A stretch of 64,000 nucleotides of DNA from Thalassobaculum litoreum DSM 18839 (GTDB taxonomy: Bacteria > Pseudomonadota > Alphaproteobacteria > Thalassobaculales > Thalassobaculaceae), in assembly GCF_900102465.1 (NCBI RefSeq), contig NZ_FNBW01000004.1, positions 62,001 through 126,000 of the forward strand, in the 5' to 3' direction. This document shows, one piece after another, positions 7,921-16,320 of this stretch. How positions within the stretch are numbered: position 1 is the first letter of the stretch; each line of letters begins with the position of its first letter. The position numbers and the translations under genes are program-made. Under the pieces are notes generated by a model, which worked only from the letters and a program-made list of their open reading frames with translations, had not been told where the DNA came from and did no database searches.

Positions 7921-9000
7921 TCACTTCGCCGCGCCGCGCGCGACATCCCAGGTGTGCGTCATCAGATCGAAGCCCAGCCGTTCGAACCGGGCGTAGCGGT
8001 CGTCCCCGATCGCGCCCGATTTCCAGCGGGCGTGAAGCTGCAGGAAGATCGCGGAGAGCTTGAACAGGCAGAGCACGTAGAGGTCGTCCAGCCCGTCCAG
8101 GCTGCGGCCGCTGGCCTTTGCGTAGGCCTGCGCCATGTCCCGGCGCGACGGGAAGCCGGGCAGGGCGGTGGGCATCTGGCCGAGTTCGCGCAGGCACTCC
8201 GGATCGTCCGGCTGCGACCAGTAGCTCAGCAGGGTGGCGAGGTCGAACAGCGGCTCCCCCCGCGTCGCCATGTCCCAGTCGACGATCCCCACCGGCGCCA
8301 GCCGGTCGGGGGCCAGGATCAGGTTGTCTAATTTGAAATCGCAATGCAGCAGCGAGACCTCGGCGCGGTCCCACCTGGCGAGCTTCCTGTCCAGCCAGGC
8401 CGAGATGTCGGCGGCGAGCCTCGCTTCCGGCCGACCTTCGGCCAGCTCCGCGCCCCGAGCCGACCAGCGCGCCGCGTTGCGCGCCACGAACCCTTCCGGC
8501 CGGCCGAGATCGCCAAGGCCGCAGGCGTCCGGGTCGACCGCGTGCAGCTCGGCGAGCGGCCGGGCGAGCAGGTCGCACAGGGCGCCGGGCAGATCCTCGT
8601 CCTCGCGCAGAACGCCGAGGTCGTCGCCGCGCACCGTGCGGCCTTCGCGGTATTCCAGGATCTGGAACGGCGCGCCCAGGACCTCGGGATCTTCGCACAG
8701 GGCGAGGCTGTCCGGCGCCAGCGGGAAGGCCGGCGACAGGGCGGAGAGCACCCGATGCTCGCGCGCCATGTCGTGCGCGCCCGGCGGCAGCGGTCCCGAC
8801 GGCGCCCGGCGCAGCACCGCCGGTCGGCCGTCGACCGAGATCCGGTAGTTCAGGTTGGCCAGCCCGCCGGAGAAGCGGGTTGCCGGGACCTCGTGGTCCA
8901 GCGTCCGACCCGCCCGCGCCAGGAACGCCGCCAGGGGCTCGGGCGCGAAGGGCCACTCTTCAGCGATGGAAGAGGCTTCGTTTTTTTGTCCGACAGTCAT
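7921..9000 (-). CDS. APH/choline-kinase-fold phosphotransferase, LvaA/ACAD10-11 kinase-like
   Basis: A 359-residue protein with the aminoglycoside-phosphotransferase fold. A glycine-rich nucleotide loop RFSGGLANLNYRI (42-54) is followed by the catalytic loop HCDFKLDN (219-226, Asp221 and Asn226) and the metal-binding DWDMA (241-245). This family phosphorylates the hydroxyl of 4-hydroxyacyl-CoA in levulinate catabolism (LvaA) and in animal ACAD10/11, and is unlikely to be an antibiotic-resistance enzyme here. It is first in the operon, ahead of the dehydrogenase. The small partner LvaB needed by Pseudomonas LvaA is not visible nearby. Confidence 0.85.
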   Translation of the reverse strand: MTVGQKNEASSIAEEWPFAPEPLAAFLARAGRTLDHEVPATRFSGGLANLNYRISVDGRPAVLRRAPSGPLPPGAHDMAREHRVLSALSPAFPLAPDSLALCEDPEVLGAPFQILEYREGRTVRGDDLGVLREDEDLPGALCDLLARPLAELHAVDPDACGLGDLGRPEGFVARNAARWSARGAELAEGRPEARLAADISAWLDRKLARWDRAEVSLLHCDFKLDNLILAPDRLAPVGIVDWDMATRGEPLFDLATLLSYWSQPDDPECLRELGQMPTALPGFPSRRDMAQAYAKASGRSLDGLDDLYVLCLFKLSAIFLQLHARWKSGAIGDDRYARFERLGFDLMTHTWDVARGAAK

Positions 9001-9076
9001 ACCGAAAATCTGCGCAGATCATCGCGCGGGCGCAAGAGCCAATCAGAGATATCGCCGGGCCGTGTCGGCCGATCGG

Positions 9077-12000
9077 CTATTCGGCCGGGGCGGCGGCCGT
9101 GCTGTCGGACTTGGCGGGCGCCTCATCGTGCCGGGCCACCCGGCGGCGCGACATCAGGGTGTAGACCGCCGGCACCACGAACAGGGTCAGGATCGTGCCC
9201 AGGCTCATGCCGCCGACGATCACCCAGCCGATCTCCTGGCGGCTTTCGGCGCCGGCGCCGTGCGCCAGGGCCAGGGGGATCGCGCCGGAGACCATGGCGC
9301 CCGTGGTCATCAGGATCGGCCGCAGCCGCAGGACGGCGGCCTCGACCACCGCCTCGTGCATGGGCCTGCCCTCGTCCTGCAGCTGGTTGGCGAACTGGAC
9401 GATGAGAATGCCGTGCTTGCTGATCAGCCCGATCAGCGTGACCAGCCCGACCTGGCTGTAGATGTTCAGTGTGCCGCCGCTGAGCTCCAGGGCCAGCAGG
9501 GCGCCGGTCATCGACAGCGGCACGGTGACCATGATGATGATCGGGTCGACGAAGCTCTCGAACTGGGCGGCCAGCACCAGGAAGATGAAGCACAGCGCCA
9601 GGATGAAGACGAAGACCAGGTTGCTGCCGGTCTGCTTGAACTCGCGGGACTCGCCGGCGAAGTCGTAGCGCACGGTGGTCGGCAGCACATTCTTCGCCGC
9701 CTCCTCCAGCACCTCCAGCCCCTCGCCGAGCGAATAGCCGGGGGCCAGGTTGCCGGTGATGGTGGCCGAGCGGAACTGGTTGAAGCGGTTCAGCTCCTTC
9801 GGCGCCACGGTCTCGCGCACGGTGACCAGGTTGGAGAGCTGGATGTCGGCGCCGCCGCGGCCGTGGACGTAGATGTCGTTGAGGTCGCTGACCGTGCGCC
9901 GGTCGTCCGGGGCCATCTGGACGATGACGTCGTACTGCTCGCCGTTCTGGTTGAAGCGGGTGACCAGCCGTCCGCCCAGCAGGGTCTCCAGGGTGCGGCC
10001 GACGGTCAGCACGCCGGCGCCGGTATCGGCCACCCGCTCGCGGTCCAGCTCGACCGAAAGCTGGGGCTTGTTCAGCCGCAGGTCGCTGTCCAGGTTGATC
10101 AGGCCGGGGAATTTCTCCGCCTCGGCGATGACCTCGCCGACATACTCGTCGAGCTGCTCGTAGCTGTCGGAGGTCTGGATCACGAACTCGATCGGCTTGC
10201 TGCGCGCGCTCTGGCCGAACGAGCCGGGGTTGTTGGCGAAGGCGCGGACGCCGGCGATCTTGCGCAGGTCGGGCTGGACGTCGCGCACGATCTCCATCTG
10301 GGTGCGCTCGCGCTCCTCCCAGGGAGTGAGCTGGGAGAAGGAGATCAGCTCGGTGACCGCCCGCGAGCCGACGATGACGAAGTAATGCTCTACCTCGGGG
10401 ATCTCGTTGAGCATCTCCTCGAACTGCTCGGCGTAGCGGCTGGTGAAGGTGACGGTGGAGCCTTCCGGCGCGTTGCCGGCGGTGAACAGCACGCCGCGGT
10501 CCTCGATCGGCGCCAGCTCGGATTTCAGCCCGGTCAGCAGCACGTAGCTGCAGCCCGCCACGCCCAGAGCCAGCAGGATCACCAGCGGCCGTGCCTTCAG
10601 GGTCAGGGTCAGCAGCCGGCGATAGCCCTCGTTCAAGCCGTTCAGCCCGCGTTCCAGCACGTTGTAGAGGGTGCCGTGCTTCTCGTGGTTCTTCAGCAGC
10701 CGCGAGCACATCATCGGGCTCAGCGTCAGGGCGACGAAGCCCGACACCAGCACCGCGCCGGCCAGGGTCAGGGCGAATTCGGCGAACAGCGTGCCGGTGC
10801 GGCCGGGCGTGAAGGCGACCGGGACATAGACGGCGGCGAGCGTCAGCGTCATCGCCACCACCGCGCCGGAAATCTCCTTGATGCCGACGATGGCGGCCCG
10901 CACCGGCTTCAGGCCGTTCTCCACATGGCGGTGGATGTTCTCCAGCACCACGATGGCGTCGTCCACCACCAGGCCGATGGCCAGCACCATGGCCAGCAGG
11001 GTCAGGGTGTTGATCGAGAAGCCCAGGATGCTCATCAGCGTGAAGGCGCCGATCAGCGACACCGGGATGGTCACCAGCGGGATCAGGGTGGCGCGGAAGG
11101 ACCTCAGGAAGAAGAAGATCACGATGACCACCAGGCCGATGGCCTCGATGATGGTCTCGTAGACCGCGTCGATGGAGCGGTCGATGAACACCGACTTGTC
11201 GTAGGCCACCTTGACCGCCATGCCCTGGGGCAGGCTGTCGGTCAGCGCGGGCATCACCTCGGCCATGGCGTTCGACACGTCGAGCGGATTGGCCGTCGCC
11301 TGTTTGACAATGCCGAGGATGACGGCGTTGTCGCCGCTGAACCGGGTCACCCGCCGCTCGTCCTGCGGGCCGAGCTCGACCCGGGCGAGGTCGCGCATAC
11401 GCACGGGGAAGCCGTCCACGTCCTTGATCACGATCCGCTCGAACTGCTCCGGGGTGACCAGCCCGGTCTCGGACAGGACGGTGAATTCCCGGTCGATGCT
11501 TTCGATCCGGCCGGCGGGCACCTCCACGTTCTGCTGGCGCAGGGCGTCCTCGATGTCCTGGGTGGTCAGCCGGTAGGCGGCCAGCCGCTCGCGGTCGACC
11601 CAGATCCGCATGGCGTAGCGCCGCTCGCCGAAGATCCGCACCTCGGCCACGCCGGGCAGGTTCTGCAGCCGGTCGCGCACATAGCGGTCGGCATAGTCGG
11701 AGATCCGGATCGGCGAGTGCCGGTCGCTGGTGAAGGCGAGATAGATGATCGCCTGGGCATCGGCCTCGACCTTGGCGATGACCGGCTCTTCCACCTCGTC
11801 GGGCAGCCGTCCGCGCACCCGGGAGACCCGGTCGCGCACGTCGCTGGCGGCCACGTCCGGATCGACGCCGAGGCGGAAGCGGACGGTGATCTGGCTCTGC
11901 TCCGGCTTGCTGGTCGAGGTCAGGATCTCGATGCCCTCGATGCCGGCGATCGAGCCTTCCAGCACCTGGGAGACCTGGGTCTCGATGATCTGCGCGCTCG

Positions 12001-12160
12001 CCCCCGGATAGTCGGTGCGCACGGAGACCACGGGTTCGTCGATGTTGGGATATTCACGGACGGTGAGCTGGTTGTAGGACACCAACCCGACCAGGGTGAC
12101 GATCAGGCTGACGACCGTAGCGAAGACCGGGCGGCGGATGAAGAACTCGAAGGCGCCCAT
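9077..12160 (-). CDS. RND multidrug efflux pump, inner-membrane permease (HAE1 type)
   Basis: A 1027-residue resistance-nodulation-division permease of normal length. It begins MGAFEFFIRRPVFATV, has two large periplasmic loops and twelve membrane helices, and carries the proton-relay acidic pair D400-D401 in GLVVDDAIVV with the partner lysine in GLISKHGILIV near helix 10. It starts one base after the stop of the membrane-fusion protein gene, so the two form a tight operon. No outer-membrane channel is encoded here, so a TolC-like protein elsewhere is needed. Substrates cannot be inferred. Confidence 0.95.
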   Translation of the reverse strand: MGAFEFFIRRPVFATVVSLIVTLVGLVSYNQLTVREYPNIDEPVVSVRTDYPGASAQIIETQVSQVLEGSIAGIEGIEILTSTSKPEQSQITVRFRLGVDPDVAASDVRDRVSRVRGRLPDEVEEPVIAKVEADAQAIIYLAFTSDRHSPIRISDYADRYVRDRLQNLPGVAEVRIFGERRYAMRIWVDRERLAAYRLTTQDIEDALRQQNVEVPAGRIESIDREFTVLSETGLVTPEQFERIVIKDVDGFPVRMRDLARVELGPQDERRVTRFSGDNAVILGIVKQATANPLDVSNAMAEVMPALTDSLPQGMAVKVAYDKSVFIDRSIDAVYETIIEAIGLVVIVIFFFLRSFRATLIPLVTIPVSLIGAFTLMSILGFSINTLTLLAMVLAIGLVVDDAIVVLENIHRHVENGLKPVRAAIVGIKEISGAVVAMTLTLAAVYVPVAFTPGRTGTLFAEFALTLAGAVLVSGFVALTLSPMMCSRLLKNHEKHGTLYNVLERGLNGLNEGYRRLLTLTLKARPLVILLALGVAGCSYVLLTGLKSELAPIEDRGVLFTAGNAPEGSTVTFTSRYAEQFEEMLNEIPEVEHYFVIVGSRAVTELISFSQLTPWEERERTQMEIVRDVQPDLRKIAGVRAFANNPGSFGQSARSKPIEFVIQTSDSYEQLDEYVGEVIAEAEKFPGLINLDSDLRLNKPQLSVELDRERVADTGAGVLTVGRTLETLLGGRLVTRFNQNGEQYDVIVQMAPDDRRTVSDLNDIYVHGRGGADIQLSNLVTVRETVAPKELNRFNQFRSATITGNLAPGYSLGEGLEVLEEAAKNVLPTTVRYDFAGESREFKQTGSNLVFVFILALCFIFLVLAAQFESFVDPIIIMVTVPLSMTGALLALELSGGTLNIYSQVGLVTLIGLISKHGILIVQFANQLQDEGRPMHEAVVEAAVLRLRPILMTTGAMVSGAIPLALAHGAGAESRQEIGWVIVGGMSLGTILTLFVVPAVYTLMSRRRVARHDEAPAKSDSTAAAPAE

Positions 12161-12161
12161 G

Positions 12162-13253
12162 TCAGCTCGTGCCCCCGGTGGTCAGGACGTCGACGGCGCC
12201 CTTGTCGCGGACCTTCTCGTGGCCGGCGGTGATCACGACGTCGCCGGCGGAGAGCCCCTCGACGATCTCGACCTCGCCCGGCCGGCGTTGGCCGAGCTTC
12301 ACCTGGGTCAGGGCGGCCTTGCCGTCGACCACGCGGAAGACATACTGGCCGCCGCCGCGCGCGAAGACCGAGGATTCCGGAACCAGCACGGCGTTCTCGC
12401 GCCGGGCGGCCAGGATCTGGACCCGGGCGAACAGGCCGGGAAACAGGATGCCGTCCGGGTTGGGGACTTCGGCGCGCATGCGGATCGCGCGGCCGTTCTC
12501 GTCGACCACCGGGTCGATGGCATAGACGGTGCCGTCGAAGGCGGCACCGGGGACCGCGTCGACCAGCACGCGGATCGACTGACCGCGGCGGATCTCGGAC
12601 AGCACCAGTTCCGGCACCCGGAAGTCGACCTTGATCGGGTCGATATCGGCCAGTCCCACCAGCGTGTCCCCCGGCGTCACATAGGCGCCGACACTGACGG
12701 TGCGGAAGCCGAGGATTCCGGAGAAGGGGGCCGCGATCGTCGCCTTGCCGAGGCGGGCGCGGGCCAGTTCGCGGTCCGCCTGGGCGACCCTGAAGGCGGC
12801 CACCGCCTCGTCGCGGGCGCGCAGGGTGCCGGTCCCCTGCTTGGCCAGGGTCATCGCCCGCTCCCGATTGGCCTCGGCCAGGGTCAGGTCGGACTCGGCC
12901 TTGGCCATCTCGGCGCGCAGGATTTCGGAATCCAGCTCGACCAGGACGTCGCCCTGGCTGACCCGGTCACCTTCGCTGAAGGCGAAGCTGTCGATCCGGC
13001 CGGCGATCTCCGGCGAGACGACGACCGCCTCGTTGGCGCGCAGGGTACCGACCGCATGGATGGAATCGACGACCGTATCGATGATGACCGGTGCGGCCTC
13101 CACGGTCGTTGCCCGCTCGGGAGTCGCGGTCTGCGCCCTGGCGGCGGGGGCGGGCTCGAAGTCGATCCGACCGGTTTCGACGAGCCAGTACGTACCGGCA
13201 CCTGCCGCAACCACGGCAACGCTCATCGCGATCCAGAACGACCGTCTGCCCAT
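12162..13253 (-). CDS. RND efflux periplasmic adaptor (membrane fusion protein)
   Basis: A 363-residue adaptor with one N-terminal membrane anchor (about 6-26), then the barrel-sandwich/lipoyl halves (VSPEIAGRIDSFAFSEGDRV and APFSGILGFRTVSVG regions) flanking an alpha-helical hairpin (about 100-150) and a C-terminal beta-barrel and membrane-proximal domain. It would bridge the pump encoded just downstream to an outer-membrane channel. There is no local regulator next to it; the 257 bases upstream hold the likely promoter and the end of the convergent-free 13.5 kb region. Confidence 0.93.
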   Translation of the reverse strand: MGRRSFWIAMSVAVVAAGAGTYWLVETGRIDFEPAPAARAQTATPERATTVEAAPVIIDTVVDSIHAVGTLRANEAVVVSPEIAGRIDSFAFSEGDRVSQGDVLVELDSEILRAEMAKAESDLTLAEANRERAMTLAKQGTGTLRARDEAVAAFRVAQADRELARARLGKATIAAPFSGILGFRTVSVGAYVTPGDTLVGLADIDPIKVDFRVPELVLSEIRRGQSIRVLVDAVPGAAFDGTVYAIDPVVDENGRAIRMRAEVPNPDGILFPGLFARVQILAARRENAVLVPESSVFARGGGQYVFRVVDGKAALTQVKLGQRRPGEVEIVEGLSAGDVVITAGHEKVRDKGAVDVLTTGGTS

Positions 13254-13430
13254 GGCGGCAACCCAATTTCCTAGGAGAACCTACGAAAAAAGGTACAGCC
13301 GAATCTCAAAGACCCGCAAGCCGACAAACCGGCGGTCTTCTTTTCTTCATCAGCGGGTGTTCCGAGCGCGGCCCTGCATGGAGCGCCGGACTGCACGCGA
13401 TCTGTCGTCGGGAGACAGCCATGGTCAACG

Positions 13431-13469
13431 CGGGGGAGGGGACGGCGTGGGGATATGCCCCCTCCCCCG
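13431..13469. repeat. 10-bp perfect inverted repeat in intergenic region
   Basis: CGGGGGAGGG at 13431-13440 is exactly complemented at 13460-13469 with a 19-base loop. It lies 42 bases beyond the stop of the 13511-13966 gene. Neither side is followed by a T-run, so a classical rho-independent terminator is not supported. It may be a transcript-end hairpin. Confidence 0.4.
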
Positions 13470-13510
13470 GTCGACGGGCAGGCGCCTAGGGATCGGGCGC
13501 CGCCAGTCGT

Positions 13511-13966
13511 CTAGCCGAGGAGTTTCCAGTTCCACCTCGTCTCGTTGGCTGTCTTCACCGGCCCGCAGGACAGCGTGCCCGTCGTGCCGGGTGGGTTGGG
13601 GTCGTAGAGATACACGCCGTACATCCGGTTCAGGATCCGGACGACGTTCGAGGCGCCGGCGACCGGCTCGAGGCTCCAGTACTGGTCCGGATAGTCGCCG
13701 CCGTCATGGGCGCGGACCTCGCCTCCGGAATTGGCGATGACGCAGGTGTTGGCCTTCTGGTTCGTGATCTTGAAGTAATTCTCCTGATACTGCAGGAAGA
13801 ACCAGCGGGTCGGTCCGCCGATGACGGTTCCCGAATAGGCACAGAGTCCGTAGTTGTGTGGCCATTCTGCGGTGCGCGCGACGAGATTGGCGGTGAAGAC
13901 ATTGTGGAGCATGACCGGCAGGGCGGCGGACAGGCCCGTGGTCATGGAGAAATCCGATAAAGACAT
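13511..13966 (-). CDS. Hypothetical protein with ricin-B/beta-trefoil-like repeats
   Basis: A 151-residue protein with no signal peptide and no cysteine pairing. Three segments of similar layout end in aromatic-rich strands: RWFFLQYQENYFKITNQ, QYWSLEPVAG with VVRILNRMYGVYLYD, and RWNWKLLG at the C-terminus. This spacing and the W-x-L/I endings are what beta-trefoil (ricin-B type) lectin domains look like. I do not recognise a specific family. It stands alone between the efflux operon and the Amt-kinase gene, transcribed away from the latter. Carbohydrate binding is a guess from fold appearance only. Confidence 0.7.
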   Translation of the reverse strand: MSLSDFSMTTGLSAALPVMLHNVFTANLVARTAEWPHNYGLCAYSGTVIGGPTRWFFLQYQENYFKITNQKANTCVIANSGGEVRAHDGGDYPDQYWSLEPVAGASNVVRILNRMYGVYLYDPNPPGTTGTLSCGPVKTANETRWNWKLLG

Positions 13967-14259
13967 GTCGCGCCCTCTTCCTCGATGTCCCTCGCGTCGG
14001 GCCCGTGCCTGACCCGGTCACTCTGCTCGAGCCCGCGCCGGGCGTCCTGATGGGCATCCGAAAAAAAGCCGAAATGTGCAGGCTGCGCCGTCCACGGCCG
14101 GTCCGCCGGTCGCCCGGACCTCAAAAACGATTTCGATGAACCCGGAATAACAATAAGGTCATTGGAAATGTTGCGGTGCGACAGATCGGAATCGCGGTGC
14201 AGGTCCCGGTCCTTAGCGGTTCAACGCAGCTGTCTGGCGCGGCTTTGGCGGGGATGGGG

Positions 14260-16311
14260 ATGAGCGTAGACGTCATCTGGCTGGTGTTCTGCGCGGGGCT
14301 GGTCTTCGTCATGCAGCCCGGCTTCGCCTGTCTGGAAAGCGGTCTGGCCCGATCCAAGAACAGCATCAACGTCGCCACCAAGAACGTGGCCGACTTCATC
14401 GTCTGCACGTTCTTCTATCTGGTGATCGGCTTCGGCCTGATGTTCGGCGACAGCCAGTACGGGCTGTTCGGCGGAAGCCTTCTGTTCTTCAACGCCCAGA
14501 GCGCCGATCTCGTGGCGTTCTTCATGTTCCAGCTCATGTTCTGCGGGACGGCGGCGACCATCATCTCCGGCGCGGTCGCCGAGCGCATGCCGTTCAAGGC
14601 CTATCTCCTGGTCTCCGCCCTGGTGTCGCTGATCATCTATCCGATCTTCGGCCATTGGGCCTGGGCCGGGGTGATCGCCGAGGGGCAGGGGTGGCTCGCC
14701 GAGATCGGCTTCGTCGATTTCGCCGGCGGCACCGTGGTCCATTCCGTGGCCGGCTGGGTCAGCCTCGCGGCCGTCATCATCATCGGCCCCCGGATCGGTC
14801 GCATGGGGCCGAACCGGGTCGCGTTCCGCAGCCACAGTCTGCCGATGGCGACGCTGGGCATGTTCCTGATCTGGTTCGGATGGATCGGCTTCAACGGCGG
14901 CAGCCTGCTGACCGCCGACGAACGGGTGCCGCTGATCATCCTGAACACCATGGTGGCCGGCTCCATGGGCGGTCTCGGCGCGATCGTCGTCGGCTACTGG
15001 CGCGGCGGGCGGGTCGAGGTGGCGGACCTGATCAACGGCTGCCTCGCCGGCCTGGTGGCGATCACGCCGACGGCCCATTGCGTCGGTCTGGCCAGTGCCG
15101 CCCTGCTGAGCTTCATCGGCGGCATCCTTTGCCTGTTCGCCTGCGAGGCGATCCGGAAGATGGGGATCGACGACGCGGTCAACGCCTTCCCGGTGCACGG
15201 CGTGTCCGGCGTCTGGGGCACCCTGTGCGTGGCGATCTTCGGCGATCTGGAGCTGATCGGCACCGGGCTCGGCCGGCTGGAGCAGTTCGGCGTCCAGTGT
15301 GTCGGCGTGACCGCCGCGATCGTCTGGGCCTTCGGGCTGGGTTACGTCCTATTGCGGCTGGCCGACAGAGTGGTGCATTTGCGGGTGCCGGAGGCGTGGG
15401 AGCGCATCGGCCTCAACGTCTCCGAACATGGCGAATCCACCGATCAGCTCGACCTGCTGCGCCGGATGGACCGCCATCGGCGCACCGGCGACTTCACCCG
15501 GCCCATCGAGGTGGAGGCGGATTCCGAGGTCGGCGACATCGCCCGGCAGTACAACCTGGTGCTGGAGCGGCTCTCCGCCGCCAAGGCGGAGGCGGAGCAG
15601 GCGAATGCCACCAAATCCCGCTTCCTCGCCTCCATGAGCCACGAGCTGCGCACGCCGCTGAACGCCATCATCGGATTCTCCGAGATGATGACGAAGAAAT
15701 ACTTCGGCGATCTGGGGTCGGCGAAATACGACGACTACGCCGGCGAGATCTACCGCAGCAGCACCCACCTGCTGGATCTGGTGAACGAGATCCTGAACAT
15801 CTCCACCATCGAGTCGGGCGGCTACAACCTGAGCAAGTCGCTGGTCGATCTGAAGGCCATCGCCCGGGAAAGCGCCCGGGTCGCCAGCCAGTCGGTGCGC
15901 GAGAAGAGCCTGAAGCTGGTGGTGATCGGCGACAACGACGCCCCGCCGCTGGAGGCCGATCCCCGGGCCATGCGTCAGATCGTGCTGAACCTGGTGTCCA
16001 ACGCCATCAGACACACCCCCAGCGGCGGCTCGATCACCGTGGAGGTCAGCATCGTCGGCGATCTCCACATTCTGTACGTGCGCGACACCGGCGAGGGCAT
16101 CGCGCCGGATTGGCTGCCGCGCCTGACCGACGCCTTCGCCACATCGGCCACGAACCCCTATCTGGCGGAGGGCGGGGTCGGTCTGGGGCTGTCCATCGTG
16201 AAGATGCTGGTCGAACTCCACGGCGGGACGCTGTCGATCGACAGCAAGCTCGGCGAGGGCACCGAGGTGAAGGTCTCCATCCCCAATCCCTGGACAGGGA
16301 CAATGCCCTGA
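14260..16311 (+). CDS. Ammonium transporter-histidine kinase fusion (ammonium sensor kinase)
   Basis: A 683-residue fusion. Residues 1-375 are a complete eleven-helix Amt domain with both pore histidines (H161 in GGTVVHSVAGW and H313 in FPVHGVSGVWG), the GWIGFNGGS motif and the usual Amt C-terminal GLNVSEHGE (384-392). Residues about 396-450 form a HAMP/coiled-coil-like linker. A HisKA domain follows (phospho-acceptor H461 in SHELRTPLN), then HATPase (N-box LNLVSNAIRH, G1 DTGEGIAP, G2 GVGLGLSIV). The ATG at 14260 fits the family N-terminus and has GGGG six bases upstream; ATG 14254 or GTG 14176 are possible. No receiver gene is adjacent. Known Amt-kinase sensors such as Ks-Amt5 sense ammonium. 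Confidence 0.93.
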   Translation: MSVDVIWLVFCAGLVFVMQPGFACLESGLARSKNSINVATKNVADFIVCTFFYLVIGFGLMFGDSQYGLFGGSLLFFNAQSADLVAFFMFQLMFCGTAATIISGAVAERMPFKAYLLVSALVSLIIYPIFGHWAWAGVIAEGQGWLAEIGFVDFAGGTVVHSVAGWVSLAAVIIIGPRIGRMGPNRVAFRSHSLPMATLGMFLIWFGWIGFNGGSLLTADERVPLIILNTMVAGSMGGLGAIVVGYWRGGRVEVADLINGCLAGLVAITPTAHCVGLASAALLSFIGGILCLFACEAIRKMGIDDAVNAFPVHGVSGVWGTLCVAIFGDLELIGTGLGRLEQFGVQCVGVTAAIVWAFGLGYVLLRLADRVVHLRVPEAWERIGLNVSEHGESTDQLDLLRRMDRHRRTGDFTRPIEVEADSEVGDIARQYNLVLERLSAAKAEAEQANATKSRFLASMSHELRTPLNAIIGFSEMMTKKYFGDLGSAKYDDYAGEIYRSSTHLLDLVNEILNISTIESGGYNLSKSLVDLKAIARESARVASQSVREKSLKLVVIGDNDAPPLEADPRAMRQIVLNLVSNAIRHTPSGGSITVEVSIVGDLHILYVRDTGEGIAPDWLPRLTDAFATSATNPYLAEGGVGLGLSIVKMLVELHGGTLSIDSKLGEGTEVKVSIPNPWTGTMP

Positions 16312-16320
16312 CCGGGAGCC

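Noticed and set aside
7921-9000. Aminoglycoside phosphotransferase (resistance)
   Set aside because: The fold is shared, but the glycine-rich loop type and the operon with acyl-CoA genes fit the LvaA/ACAD10-11 kinase group.
8855-12232. Very long open frame opposite the RND pump
   Set aside because: It is antisense to a clear RND permease. Its translation is a low-complexity mix rich in His, Asp, Gly and Ala, as expected from high-GC codon bias on the opposite strand.
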